A DNA stretch of 64,000 bases from Wenjunlia tyrosinilytica (GCF_014646055.1 NZ_BMMS01000008.1:62001-126000), one strand, 5' to 3'; shown: positions 45,071 to 54,215, numbered from the stretch's first letter. Notes: a model not told the origin generated them from the sequence alone. A program made the numbers and translations.

Positions 45071-46618
45071 GTGAACCAGCCCGAGCACGTTGGAGGGCAC
45101 CTGGCCCCGCCCCCCGAGGACCCCTGGCCGGACGAGCCCCCGGTGGAGCGGCTCCCGGTCTCCCGCCGCTCCGACGACGGCGGAGACCGCGCAGACCGCG
45201 GTGAGCGGGGCGGCTACGGCGGTCGCGGCGGACGCGGCGAGCGGGGAGACCGCGGCGACCGGCACGACCGAGGGGGATTCGACGGCGGCGGGGGCTTCGA
45301 GCGCGTTCCCCCGCAGGACATCGACGCCGAACAGTCCGTCCTCGGCGGCATGCTGCTGTCCAAGGACGCCATCGCCGACGTCGTCGAGGTCATCAAGGGC
45401 GTCGACTTCTACCGCCCCGCCCACGAGACCATCTACGGCGCCATCCTCGACCTCTACGGCCGCGGCGAGCCCGCCGACCCGATCACGGTGGCCGCCGAGT
45501 TGGTCAAGCGCGGCGAGATCACCCGCGTCGGCGGCGCCGCGTACCTGCACACCCTTGTCTCGTCGGTCCCGACGGCGGCCAACGCCGAGTACTACGCGGA
45601 GATCGTCCACGAGCGGGCCGTTCTGCGCCGCCTGGTCGAGGCCGGTACCCGTATCACCCAGATGGGATACGCGGCCGACGGGGACGTGGACGACATCGTC
45701 AACTCCGCGCAGGCGGAGATCTATGCCGTCACCGAGCAGCGAACGTCCGAGGACTACGCCCCGCTGAGCGACATCATGGAGGGCGCCCTCGACGAGATCG
45801 AGGCCATCGGCTCGCGCAGCGGCCAGATGTCCGGCGTCCCGACCGGTTTCACCGACCTCGACTCCCTGACCAACGGCCTCCACCCCGGCCAGATGATCGT
45901 GGTCGCGGCCCGCCCGGCCATGGGCAAGTCGACCCTGGCCCTGGATTTCGCGCGCGCGTGCTCGATCAAGAACGGCATGCCCAGCGTCATCTTCTCCCTG
46001 GAGATGGGGCGCAACGAGATCGCGATGCGCCTGCTGTCGGCCGAGGCCCGGGTGGCCCTGCACCACATGCGGTCCGGTTCCATGACGGACGACGACTGGA
46101 CCCGCCTGGCGCGCCGGATGCCGGAGGTGACGGCGGCTCCGCTCTACATCGACGACTCGCCGAATCTGACGATGATGGAGATCCGGGCCAAGTGCCGCCG
46201 GCTCAAACAGCGCAACGACCTGCGCATGGTCGTCATCGACTATCTCCAGCTGATGCAGAGCGGCGGCTCGCGCCGCCCGGAGAGCCGCCAGCAAGAGGTC
46301 TCCGACATGTCCCGCAATCTCAAGCTCCTCGCCAAGGAGCTGGAGGTACCGGTGATCGCGCTGTCCCAGCTCAACCGCGGCCCCGAGCAGCGCACGGACA
46401 AGAAGCCGATGGTCTCCGACCTCCGAGAGAGTGGTTCGATCGAGCAGGACGCCGACATGGTCATCCTGCTGCACCGCGAGGACGCCTACGAGAAGGAGTC
46501 CCCCCGCGCGGGAGAGGCCGACCTGATCGTCGCCAAGCACCGCAACGGCCCCACCGCGACCATCACCGTGGCCTTCCAGGGCCACTACTCCCGCTTCGTG
46601 GACATGGCCCAGACCTGA
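45071..46618 (+). CDS. dnaB: Replicative DNA helicase DnaB
   Basis: 515 residues. An Arg/Gly/Asp-rich N-terminal extension (about 1-75, with several RGERGDRGDR-like units) precedes the helicase collar (FERVPPQDIDAEQSVLGGMLLS) and a RecA-like domain with Walker A ARPAMGKST near 280 and Walker B MVVIDYLQLMQ. It unwinds DNA at the fork. No intein interrupts the ATPase motif. The GTG at 45071 has GGAGGAGG upstream. Confidence 0.95.
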   Translation: MNQPEHVGGHLAPPPEDPWPDEPPVERLPVSRRSDDGGDRADRGERGGYGGRGGRGERGDRGDRHDRGGFDGGGGFERVPPQDIDAEQSVLGGMLLSKDAIADVVEVIKGVDFYRPAHETIYGAILDLYGRGEPADPITVAAELVKRGEITRVGGAAYLHTLVSSVPTAANAEYYAEIVHERAVLRRLVEAGTRITQMGYAADGDVDDIVNSAQAEIYAVTEQRTSEDYAPLSDIMEGALDEIEAIGSRSGQMSGVPTGFTDLDSLTNGLHPGQMIVVAARPAMGKSTLALDFARACSIKNGMPSVIFSLEMGRNEIAMRLLSAEARVALHHMRSGSMTDDDWTRLARRMPEVTAAPLYIDDSPNLTMMEIRAKCRRLKQRNDLRMVVIDYLQLMQSGGSRRPESRQQEVSDMSRNLKLLAKELEVPVIALSQLNRGPEQRTDKKPMVSDLRESGSIEQDADMVILLHREDAYEKESPRAGEADLIVAKHRNGPTATITVAFQGHYSRFVDMAQT

Positions 46619-46659
46619 TCGCCGAGTTGTAGGGCCTCAAAAGCCTGGCAGAATCTCAC

Positions 46660-46695
46660 GGCAGTTGGCAGATGGATGGCAGAAATGCCACTGCC
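46660..46695 (+). terminator. Possible dnaB terminator
   Basis: A hairpin with one bulge, GGCAGTTGGCA with TGCCACTGCC, and a 15-base loop, about 40 bases after dnaB. The rest of 46619-46805 holds no gene. Confidence 0.5.
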
Positions 46696-46805
46696 ACGAG
46701 ACTTGCAGTTCAGGGGCTTCACTCGTTCGGGTGGCTTGGGCGGTGGTCCGGTTCACCCAGGACGGCTGTACCGGACCCGGGCCGCGATCCTGGCGGGGGC
46801 CCGGG

Positions 46806-47369
46806 TCAGCGCCTCCTCTCGTACCTGGTCAGGATCACGCCGCAGGGAAGCGTCCGCGTCTCCACCAGGTTCAGGTTCACCCAGCTGTCCAGCGCGGTGA
46901 AGAACGGCGTGCCGCCGCCCACCAGGACCGGCGCGGTGGCCAGCACGTACTCGTCGATCAGCCCGGCCCGCATGGCCGCCCCGGCGAGCGTCGCGCCGCC
47001 GATGTCCATCGGGCCGCCGTCCTCGGCCTTGAGCCGGGTGATCTCGGCGACCGCGTCGCCGGTGACCAGGCGGGTGTTCCAGTCGACCTCGTCGATCGTC
47101 GAGGAGAACACCACCTTCGACATGTCCCGCCAGCGGCGCGCGAACTCGATCTCCGCCGGGGTGGCGCTGGGCTGCTGGTCGCCGGTGGGCCAGTAGGAGC
47201 TCATCGTCTGCCACAGCTTGCGCCCGTACAGCGACAGGTCGGTCGCCTGCAACTGGTCGGACCAAAACTGGAACAGCTCGTCGCTCGGCACGCTCCAGCC
47301 GATGTCGTCGCCGGGCGCGGCGATGTAGCCGTCCAGGGTCAGGTTCATGCCGTAGATCAGTTTCCGCAT
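46806..47369 (-). CDS. Dihydrofolate reductase / RibD C-terminal family protein
   Basis: 187 residues, MRKLIYGMNLTLDGYIAAPG then DLSLYGRKLWQTM and a C-terminal GGGTPFF loop, as in the DHFR-like RibD_C family of stand-alone reductases. The substrate is unknown. A similar but non-identical gene follows at 47555 on the same strand; the two may be diverged duplicates. It begins the more variable block after dnaB. Confidence 0.8.
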   Translation of the reverse strand: MRKLIYGMNLTLDGYIAAPGDDIGWSVPSDELFQFWSDQLQATDLSLYGRKLWQTMSSYWPTGDQQPSATPAEIEFARRWRDMSKVVFSSTIDEVDWNTRLVTGDAVAEITRLKAEDGGPMDIGGATLAGAAMRAGLIDEYVLATAPVLVGGGTPFFTALDSWVNLNLVETRTLPCGVILTRYERRR

Positions 47370-47554
47370 GGCACCAGCCTTCCGTGAGTCGGTCTCACGC
47401 GTACAGACCGGCGCGGCGCGGGAACCTCATCGGCGCGCGATCTGAGCTCGCATGTAGTCCTCGTGCTCGGTGGCTCAGCCGCAGACTCAATCGTTCCGCC
47501 GTGGAAACGGCATCGATCTGAGACCGATCTTGGGTGGCATGGCGCGGGGCGGCC

Positions 47555-48199
47555 TCAGTCGTCGCGCCCGGCACCGCGATCGGGTGCGCTCATGTCCCCC
47601 GTCCCGGGCGTGCCATCGGCGAGCCCGTAGCGCAGATACACGGTCCCCTTCGGACCGGCCACCGGCGGTTCGAGGAGTGTGACGTTCGTGGGCACCGCGC
47701 CACCGTCGAACACCTTCTTCCCGACGCCGAGCACGATCGGGTGCACCCAGAGGTCGAGACGGTCGAAGAGCTTCTCGCGCAGAAGGGTCTGCACCAGGTT
47801 CAGGCTCCCGACGACCTTCACGTGCTCGTGCCGGTCACGGATCTCGCGCACCGCGTCGGCCAGATCCGGGCCGAGCTGCGTGGACCCGGCCCACGAGAGG
47901 TCGGGCCTGCCGCGGGAGGCCACGTACTTCGGGACGCTGTTGAAGAGCGTGGCGATCTCGTTGTCCTCGCCGCCCTCCTGGTTCGGCCAGTAGGCGGCGA
48001 AGATGTCATACGTCCGCCGGCCGAGCAGGAGGGCGTCCGTGCCCTCGTACGCGGCACCTACCTGCGCCCCGGTGACCTCGTCCAGCAGGGGCGCCTGCCA
48101 GCCGCCGAACGGGAACCCCACCGGGTCCTCGTCGGGGCCGCCGGGCGCCTGCCCGACGAGGTCGAGGGTTGCGAACAGCTCGATGTGGATGAGGCCCAT
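47555..48199 (-). CDS. Dihydrofolate reductase / RibD C-terminal family protein
   Basis: 214 residues, MGLIHIELFATLDLVGQAPGG, then TDALLLGRRTYDIFAAYWPNQ, IRDRHEHVKVVGSLNLVQTLL and a C-terminal LGVGKKVFDGG loop, typical of the RibD_C/DHFR-like group. It lacks the N-terminal deaminase of true RibD, so a role in riboflavin synthesis is unlikely. The reaction is unknown. It is codirectional with its neighbour at 46806 with a gap of 185 bases. Confidence 0.8.
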   Translation of the reverse strand: MGLIHIELFATLDLVGQAPGGPDEDPVGFPFGGWQAPLLDEVTGAQVGAAYEGTDALLLGRRTYDIFAAYWPNQEGGEDNEIATLFNSVPKYVASRGRPDLSWAGSTQLGPDLADAVREIRDRHEHVKVVGSLNLVQTLLREKLFDRLDLWVHPIVLGVGKKVFDGGAVPTNVTLLEPPVAGPKGTVYLRYGLADGTPGTGDMSAPDRGAGRDD

Positions 48200-48336
48200 G
48201 CCTTACTCCCGATGAGTTGGTTTTTCGGTCGGAAGGTAGACCTGTGGGCGCCGCCGGACTCATCGCTGCGACGGTCCCCAGCTTCGTACTTGCCGACCGC
48301 CTCGCCCGGTGCGTCGGTCACCACCCCGTCCCGCGG

Positions 48337-48459
48337 TCAGCGTTCTTGCGCCGCCCGGCAGCAGGGCTCGGCAGGTATGCCGGGCGCCGTGATCCAGGCC
48401 CGCACGTCCGACCACTCGAACAGCATATGCCGACCGATCTTCGAGCGAGCTGTGATCCA
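48337..48459 (-). pseudogene. Possible remnant of an excisionase-like helix-turn-helix protein
   Basis: In the 308-base gap between the reductase and the TetR gene, a 40-codon stretch without a start reads WITARSKIGRHMLFEWSDVR, then AWITAPGIPAEPCCRAAQER and a stop. The GRHMLFEWSDVRAWI part resembles the end of phage/ICE excisionase helix-turn-helix domains. The upstream part is not found in frame. The resemblance is short and could be chance. Confidence 0.25.
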
Positions 48460-48507
48460 GCGTGAGTGGGTAGAACGGATGGCTGCAGTCCCGCACCGAC
48501 CGGCGCC

Positions 48508-49110
48508 TCAGCCGTTCTCCCGTGACCGGTCGGTCGCGGTCACGCTCGAGGCGACGATGCGCAGCGCCTCCGCCACGTCCTTGCCGGACGGCGCGGTCCC
48601 GGGGTCGATGAGCCACTGGGACATCACGCCGATCAGGAGCGCCTGGTAGAACGCGCCCAAGATCCGCGCCGAGTCTCCCGCGGGCTCGCGGTGAACGCCC
48701 TGGAACATCTCCAGCATGCCCTCGCGCCCCTCCGGTTGGAGGTCGGCCAGGGTCTTGCGCATCTGCGGGTCGTGCTCGGCCTGGGCGACGAGTTCGATAT
48801 TGGCGGCCCACAGCTGGCGGTGGGTGGTGAAGTGCTCGACCATGCGGTTCCAGATCGTCTCGAACCGCTCGAGCGGTGTCACCTCCGGATCGAGGTCCGC
48901 GGCCATGGCCCGCTCGATCTCCTCGCCCCAGTCGCCGAGCGACTCGACGAGCGCGGCTTTCATCAGGGCGTCCTTGGAGCCGTAGTGGTAGCCGATGGAC
49001 GCCAGGTTGGTGCCCGAGGCGGCCACGATGTCGCGCGCAGTCGTGCGCGCCCACCCCTTCTCGAGCAGGCAGCGCTTGGCGCCGGCCAGCAGATCCTCTC
49101 GATGTCCCAT
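48508..49110 (-). CDS. TetR family transcriptional regulator
   Basis: 200 residues with an N-terminal helix-turn-helix (about 5-55, GWARTTARDIVAASGTNLASIGYHYGSKDAL) and a C-terminal ligand-binding helical domain (about 85-190). It is divergent from the MFS transporter gene 86 bases away, so it probably represses that exporter and itself through the 13-bp repeats between them. The ligand is unknown. The ATG at 49110 is chosen over 49140, which would lie within the operator. Confidence 0.9.
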   Translation of the reverse strand: MGHREDLLAGAKRCLLEKGWARTTARDIVAASGTNLASIGYHYGSKDALMKAALVESLGDWGEEIERAMAADLDPEVTPLERFETIWNRMVEHFTTHRQLWAANIELVAQAEHDPQMRKTLADLQPEGREGMLEMFQGVHREPAGDSARILGAFYQALLIGVMSQWLIDPGTAPSGKDVAEALRIVASSVTATDRSRENG

Positions 49111-49136
49111 GCTCCACAGCCTAGCGCGATGGCTAT

Positions 49137-49190
49137 ACAAGCGTCTTAAACAAGCGTCCTATACAAGCGTATTAGACGTGTGTATATTCG
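49137..49190. promoter_or_regulatory. TetR/MFS intergenic operator: three ACAAGCGT repeats at 13-bp spacing
   Basis: ACAAGCGT occurs at 49137, 49150 and 49163, exactly 13 bp apart. The third copy also forms an imperfect palindrome, ATACAAGCGT-ATTAG-ACGTGTGTAT (49161-49185). The region is AT-richer than its surroundings and covers the divergent promoters. Confidence 0.75.
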
Positions 49191-49195
49191 CTGCC

Positions 49196-50821
49196 ATGAC
49201 TCAGACCAACGCAAGCGCCAAGGCCGGGCGCAAGGAGTGGATCGCCCTCGGAGTGCTCCTGCTCCCCTGCCTCCTGGTGTCCATGGACGTGTCGGTCCTG
49301 TACTTCGCGGTCCCGGCCATCACCAAGGAGCTCGAGCCCAGCAGCACCCAGCAGCTGTGGATCCTCGACATGTACGGCTTCGTCCTGGCCGGCCTGCTGA
49401 TCACCATGGGCGCCCTCGGCGACCGGACAGGGCGCCGCAAACTCCTCCTGGCGGGGGCGGCCGCGTTCGGTCTCGCCTCGGTCGCCGCCGCCTACGCCCA
49501 GAGCGCCGAGATGCTCATCGCCTGCCGGGCGCTGCTGGGCATCGGCGGTGCGACCCTGATGCCCTCGACCCTGGCGCTGATCCGCAACCTCTTCCACGAC
49601 GACAAACAGCGCGCCAAGGCCGTCTCCATCTGGTCGGCCGCCATGGTCGGCGGCGTCTCCCTCGGCCCGATCCTCAGCGGCTTCCTGATGGAGCACTTCT
49701 GGTGGGGCTCGGTCTTCCTCGTCAACACCCCGGCGATGCTGATGCTCCTGCTGCTCGCCCCGGTCCTGCTGCCGGAGTTCAAGGGCGCGAGCAAGGGCGG
49801 GTTCGACTTCTTCAGCTCGCTGCTGTCGATGGGGGCGCTCCTGCCCGTGGTGTACGGGCTCAAGGAGATGGCGAAGAACGGCTTCGAGGCGCTCCCGGCG
49901 CTCGCCGTCGTCCTCGGTCTGGCCGTCGGCCTGGTCTTCCTGCGCAGGCAGCGCACGCTCGACGACCCGATGATCGACCTGGAGCTCTTCCGCCGCCGCG
50001 CCTTCGGCGGATCGCTCCTGATGAACCTGATCGCGATGTTCTCCATCGTGGGCTTCGCCATCTTCACCACGCAGTACCTGCAGTCGGTCCTCGGCAAGAG
50101 CCCGCTCCAGGCTGCCCTGTGGAGCCTGGTGCCGTCCGTGGCGGTCGGCTTCGCCGCTCCCGTGGGCTCCCTGCTCGTCCAGCGGGGTGTGAACCGCGCC
50201 CATGTGCTCGCCGGGGGCTTCCTCACCGCGGCCCTCGGCTTCGTCGAGCTGACACGGGTGCGGGCCGACTCCGGGCTGTGGGTCGCGCTGACCGGGGCCG
50301 CCGTCTACGCCGGGGGACTCGTCCTGGTGATGACCCTGGGCTCGGAACTGGTGATGGGCGTCGCCCCGCCCGAGCGGGCCGGCTCCGCCTCCGCCCTGCT
50401 GGAGTCGAGCTCGGAGCTCGGCGGCGCGCTCGGCATGGCGGTCCTGGGCAGCATCGGCAGCGCGGTCTACCACCACCGGATGGGCGGGCACATGCCCGCG
50501 GGGGTGCCCACCGCGGCCATGGGCGAGGTGCGCGAGACGCTCGGCGGTGCCCAGGCGGTCGCGGCGCACCTGCCCGCGCGGACGGCCGACACCCTGCTCA
50601 CCACGGCTCGGGAGGCATTCACCAGCGGGATGAACGCGGCCGCGATCGGCGCGGTGGTGGTGATGGCCGGTGCCGCCGTCCTCGCCGTGGCCCTGCTGCG
50701 GGACGCGAAGGCCGCCACCTCGACGGCGGCGGGGCCTGACGTGAAGGCCGACCGCGAGACCGACGCCGGGATGGACCCCGAGGCCGAGCGGGGGTCCTCG
50801 TCGGCCGCCGTGGAAGCCTGA
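49196..50821 (+). CDS. DHA2-family MFS drug:H+ antiporter
   Basis: 541 residues with about 14 membrane helices. LLPCLLVSMDVSVLYFAVPAI contains the DVSVLxxALPxI-type motif of DHA2 exporters (QacA/SmvA/LfrA), and LITMGALGDRTGRRK the MFS loop. It probably exports cationic or aromatic drugs. The frame is open back to 48995, but ATG 49196 lies just after the operator. It is controlled by the divergent TetR gene. Confidence 0.9.
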   Translation: MTQTNASAKAGRKEWIALGVLLLPCLLVSMDVSVLYFAVPAITKELEPSSTQQLWILDMYGFVLAGLLITMGALGDRTGRRKLLLAGAAAFGLASVAAAYAQSAEMLIACRALLGIGGATLMPSTLALIRNLFHDDKQRAKAVSIWSAAMVGGVSLGPILSGFLMEHFWWGSVFLVNTPAMLMLLLLAPVLLPEFKGASKGGFDFFSSLLSMGALLPVVYGLKEMAKNGFEALPALAVVLGLAVGLVFLRRQRTLDDPMIDLELFRRRAFGGSLLMNLIAMFSIVGFAIFTTQYLQSVLGKSPLQAALWSLVPSVAVGFAAPVGSLLVQRGVNRAHVLAGGFLTAALGFVELTRVRADSGLWVALTGAAVYAGGLVLVMTLGSELVMGVAPPERAGSASALLESSSELGGALGMAVLGSIGSAVYHHRMGGHMPAGVPTAAMGEVRETLGGAQAVAAHLPARTADTLLTTAREAFTSGMNAAAIGAVVVMAGAAVLAVALLRDAKAATSTAAGPDVKADRETDAGMDPEAERGSSSAAVEA

Positions 50822-50851
50822 TTGTCAGTGGCGGGTGGCAGGCTGGCGGTC

Positions 50852-51265
50852 ATGGTGCCTTGGACTCTGAGCGATATCGAACGAGCCTTGCGTTCCTCGT
50901 GGACAGCCGACATCTGCTCCCCCGACGACCTTCCCCAATGGCATCCGGGCAATCCGGCTCGCGGGCAGTGCGACATCACCGCCCTCGTCGTGCACGACCT
51001 GCTCGGAGGCGAGCTGATACTCGGGGAGGTGCATGTCAACGGGGTGCGGCGCGGCCACCACTGGTGGAACCGGCTGTCGACGGAGGTGGAGATCGATCTC
51101 ACCCGGGAGCAGTTCGAGCCCGACGAGGTGGTCACCAACGCTCGGCTGATCGAGCGGCCACGGGGGCCGCTCGGCCGGCGCGAGAGGGAGTACGAGGAGT
51201 TGCGCCGCCGCATCGCCGACCTGTTGGGCCCACTGCCGCGCCGCATGTCGGGCCACCTGGTCTGA
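50852..51265 (+). CDS. YunG-like protein of unknown function
   Basis: 137 residues: MVPWTLSDIERALRSSWTAD, then GQCDITALVVHDLLGGELIL and HHWWNRLSTEVEIDLTREQF. The GQC..T..V..D..GG and H.WN pattern resembles the YunG family, with a possible Cys/His pair. The reaction is unknown. The ATG at 50852 is preferred to TTG 50822. It ends before a strong terminator shared with the truncated ORF on the opposite strand. Confidence 0.7.
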   Translation: MVPWTLSDIERALRSSWTADICSPDDLPQWHPGNPARGQCDITALVVHDLLGGELILGEVHVNGVRRGHHWWNRLSTEVEIDLTREQFEPDEVVTNARLIERPRGPLGRREREYEELRRRIADLLGPLPRRMSGHLV

Positions 51266-51280
51266 GCCGACCGGGAAGGC

Positions 51281-51319
51281 GGATGCTCCCGGACACCTTC
51301 ACGGTGTCCGGGAGCATCC
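51281..51319 (+). terminator. Terminator after the YunG-like gene
   Basis: A perfect 17-bp stem GGATGCTCCCGGACACC with its complement and a 5-base loop, 15 bases after the YunG-like stop. It also overlaps the end of the short ORF on the minus strand. Confidence 0.85.
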
Positions 51320-51442
51320 CACCGTCCGGCTCCGCCCCGAGAACCTGTTGGTCTCGAAGAGCAGCTGGGCACGCTCCCAGCGCCGAGGGGTGCTCTCGGG
51401 CCCGGTGTCGTAGTCGCTCTCGTACTGAGGGTACTTGGTCAC
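51299..51442 (-). pseudogene. Truncated small ORF with a strong ribosome site
   Basis: 47 residues, (V)TKYPQYESDYDTGPESTPRR, then WERAQLLFETNRFSGRSRTV, ending inside the terminator hairpin. AAGGAGGG lies five bases before the GTG. The N-terminal WERAQLLFE pattern resembles the start of a helical-repeat (TPR-like) protein, so this may be the 5' remnant of a longer gene cut by rearrangement at the hairpin. It could also be a true short protein. Confidence 0.4.
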
Positions 51443-51558
51443 GGTGACCCTCCTTCCCCACCTGAGAACATGAGTTGATCCTCAACCATTCCGGCCATTC
51501 CATCTGTTCCCACCCCCTGGCGGCACCGGCCCGCACCGTGTGCCCTTACCCTGCTGCC

Positions 51559-52185
51559 GTGAGTCGACTGCATCTCTTCGACATGGACGGGACCTTGATG
51601 CGCGGATCCTCGGCGAGCATGGAGATGGCCCGGGAGTTGGGGCTCATCGAGGAGTTCCGGATGCTGGAGGCCGAACTGGCCGAAGGGCTGACCGACCCAC
51701 CCGGCTATGCCGCCCGCGCCTACGAGATGTGGGGGAGGCTCAACGCCGAGCAGGTTATGGCGGCGTTCGAGTCCGCGCCCTGGCTCGAGGGGATCCGTGA
51801 GGTGTGGCAGGACATCCGCGACCGAGGCGAGTACTGCGCGGTGATCTCCCTGTCGCCGAGCTTCTTCGTGACCCGCCTGCGGGAGTGGGGCGCGCACGAG
51901 GTGCGGGCCTCGGTCTTCCCCGACGTGCCCTTCGCGGGTGCGCGGCTGGATCCGCGGGGCATCCTGCTGCCGGAGTCGAAGGTGCTGGCGGCGGACGAGT
52001 TGTGCGCCACATTCGGGGTGGGCCGGGAGCGCTGCGTGGCCTACGGGGACTCGCTGTCGGACGCGCCGCTGTTCCAGGCGCTCAGGACCTCGGTCGCGGT
52101 CAACGCCGACCACCACGTACGGGAGCTGGCCACATTCGCCTACAACGGCACGGACTTGCGCGAGGCGTATGAACTCGTCCGATGA
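51559..52185 (+). CDS. HAD-superfamily phosphatase (SerB-like, HAD-IB)
   Basis: 208 residues with motif I DMDGT (about residues 7-11), motif II around VISLSPS and motif IV YGDSLSDAPLF. It resembles phosphoserine phosphatases in layout but lacks the full SerB N-terminus; the substrate is uncertain. GTG 51559 has no ribosome site, while TACCCT lies seven bases upstream, so the mRNA is probably leaderless. No operon partner is obvious. Confidence 0.85.
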   Translation: MSRLHLFDMDGTLMRGSSASMEMARELGLIEEFRMLEAELAEGLTDPPGYAARAYEMWGRLNAEQVMAAFESAPWLEGIREVWQDIRDRGEYCAVISLSPSFFVTRLREWGAHEVRASVFPDVPFAGARLDPRGILLPESKVLAADELCATFGVGRERCVAYGDSLSDAPLFQALRTSVAVNADHHVRELATFAYNGTDLREAYELVR

Positions 52186-52295
52186 GGGCAAATACGAAAC
52201 GGATTAGCCGAGTTCGGTCGCCAACAGCCTGGGGTTGTGCATTCTCCTCGGCCGGGTAGGGTCGTTTGCGATCGATCGCCGGAGACGGATACCTC

Positions 52296-52321
52296 AGTCG
52301 AACACCGGAGTCGAACACCGG
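52296..52321. repeat. Two tandem copies of a 13-bp repeat upstream of the globin-reductase gene
   Basis: AGTCGAACACCGG is repeated directly, 219 bases before the gene start. The surrounding gap (52186-52539) holds no clear gene. The repeat could be a regulator site. Confidence 0.55.
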
Positions 52322-52539
52322 AGACGAGCAGCGACGCGGAGGCAGCAACCACGAGTCAACCGATCCTAACGGGCGTGGAGACCCGCTTCACTGGACTTCC
52401 GGCAATATGTCCGATGCGCTACGCACTCGTGCGACGCTTTGCGCTGCGACACGCCCGACATGCCTGAACGAATTGGGAGTTCCTTCCCACTTCGGGGGGT
52501 GAGGAAGCAGACAGTGAGATGCTCGAGGCGAGGCAGACG

Positions 52540-54123
52540 ATGGACGCTCTGACCACAACGTCGGCGCAAGCGAGGAAATCGGAGGGGGAACAGGAGCAGT
52601 CGGCAGTGGTCCCGAAGCCTGAGGAACCCCGGACCGAGGACACGGCGGACAGCAACTGGAGCTGGTTCGCCCCGGCGAAGCCGGACACCGGGTCGTACGA
52701 CATCGAGTCGCAGGACCCCGGGTCGCGGGACACCGAACCACCGGCCGACCGTCCCGCGCCGAGCGCCGAGCCCCCCTCCGTGCCGCGGCAGCGAATATCA
52801 CGGCACCGCGACCTCGCGGCGGCGATCAGGCCCACCGCGCTCACCGCGCCGAATCCCGCACCCGGGACAGCGCACCCGTCCCCCGCGGCACCCGCGTCCG
52901 GCACAGCGCCCGAGCGGCCCCACCCCGCGCCGCCGTCGCAGCCCCCGTCCCTGGACGACATCCGCCCGCCGGCGGCAGCCGCCGGCTCTGCGCAGCCCTC
53001 GCCCGACGCGATCCGCATCCGCCGCACGATGGACGCGATCGGACCCGTCGCGGACAAGGTGATCTCGTACTTCTACGCGGTGCTGTTCGTCAACCACCCT
53101 TACCTGCGCGAGCTGTTCCCGGCCTCCATGGACCACCAGCGCGACCGCCTGCTGCGGGCGCTGCTCACCGCCGCCAAGCACGTCGACGACAGCAGGACCC
53201 TGGGCGAGTACCTCTCCCACCTCGGCCGCGGCCACCGCAAGTACGGCACCCGGCCCGAGCACTACCCCGCCGTCGGCGAGGCGCTCATCGCCGCGCTGAG
53301 CCGCTACGCGGGCGACGTCTGGGACGAGGAGACCGAGGCGGCCTGGGTGCGCGCCTACACCGCGATCTCCCAGACCATGATCGACTCGGCCGCCGCCGAG
53401 GAGGACAAGTCCCCGCCGTGGTGGCACGCCGAGATCGTCTCGCACGAGGTGCGCACCTCCGACATCGCGGTGATCACCGTCCGTCCGGACCAGCCGTACC
53501 CGTTCCTGGCCGGGCAGTACACGACGCTGGAGACGCCCTGGTGGCCCAGGGTGTGGCGCAACTACTCCTTCGCCGGCGCCCCCAGCCCCAACGGCCTGCT
53601 GAGCTTCCACGTCAAGGCCGTGCCCGCGGGCTGGGTCAGTTCGGCGCTGGTGCACCGGGCCCGTCCCGGCGATGTGATCCGGCTCGGTCCGCCGACCGGT
53701 TCGATGGTGGTGGACCACCGCTCGCCCAACGGCCTGCTCTGCCTCGGCGGCGGCACCGGCATCGCCCCTATCAAGGCCCTCGTGGAGGACGTGGCCGAGC
53801 ACGGCGTCAGGCGCCCGGTCGAGGTCTTCTACGGGGCGCGCAGCGATGTCGACCTGTACGAGCTGGACACCATGCTGCGCCTGGCGCAGCAGCATCCGTG
53901 GCTGTCCGTCCGGCCGGTCGTCTCGGACGCGCCCACGCGCGGGCTCTCCGGCCCCCTGCCGGACATCGTGCGGCAGTACGGGCCCTGGCACTCGTTCGAC
54001 GCCTACCTCAGCGGACCGCCCGCGATGATCCGCAGCAGTGTGGACACATTGATGGGGATAGGCATACCGTCCCACCGGATCCGCCACGACTTCGTGGGAG
54101 ACCTGGTCGGGACGGAAGGCTGA
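52540..54123 (+). CDS. Globin-reductase (flavohaemoglobin-like) with long disordered N-terminus
   Basis: 527 residues. A Pro/Ser/Glu-rich N-terminus (about 1-155) leads to a globin domain (about 160-285) that keeps the B10 Tyr (SYFYAVLF) and the proximal His (GRGHRKYGTRPEHY), then a ferredoxin-reductase module with RNYSFAG (FAD) and GGGTGIAPI (NAD). Flavohaemoglobins convert NO to nitrate; the long tail is unusual for them. The ATG at 52540 has GAGG six bases upstream; 52519 is possible. The next gene is a PPOX protein. Confidence 0.85.
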   Translation: MDALTTTSAQARKSEGEQEQSAVVPKPEEPRTEDTADSNWSWFAPAKPDTGSYDIESQDPGSRDTEPPADRPAPSAEPPSVPRQRISRHRDLAAAIRPTALTAPNPAPGTAHPSPAAPASGTAPERPHPAPPSQPPSLDDIRPPAAAAGSAQPSPDAIRIRRTMDAIGPVADKVISYFYAVLFVNHPYLRELFPASMDHQRDRLLRALLTAAKHVDDSRTLGEYLSHLGRGHRKYGTRPEHYPAVGEALIAALSRYAGDVWDEETEAAWVRAYTAISQTMIDSAAAEEDKSPPWWHAEIVSHEVRTSDIAVITVRPDQPYPFLAGQYTTLETPWWPRVWRNYSFAGAPSPNGLLSFHVKAVPAGWVSSALVHRARPGDVIRLGPPTGSMVVDHRSPNGLLCLGGGTGIAPIKALVEDVAEHGVRRPVEVFYGARSDVDLYELDTMLRLAQQHPWLSVRPVVSDAPTRGLSGPLPDIVRQYGPWHSFDAYLSGPPAMIRSSVDTLMGIGIPSHRIRHDFVGDLVGTEG

Positions 54124-54215
54124 GCCGCTCGGCGGCGCCGGCCCGATGGCCGGCCCTCCCTCCGATCCGTGGCGGCGGCGTGCCTGCCCAAGGACCGCGA
54201 CACCCAGGGGAAACG

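Noticed and set aside
45905-45940. Intein in dnaB at the Walker A loop
   Set aside because: The ATPase motif is continuous and the protein length is normal.
46619-46805. tRNA or attachment site after dnaB
   Set aside because: No cloverleaf or CCA end can be drawn; only a bulged hairpin is present.
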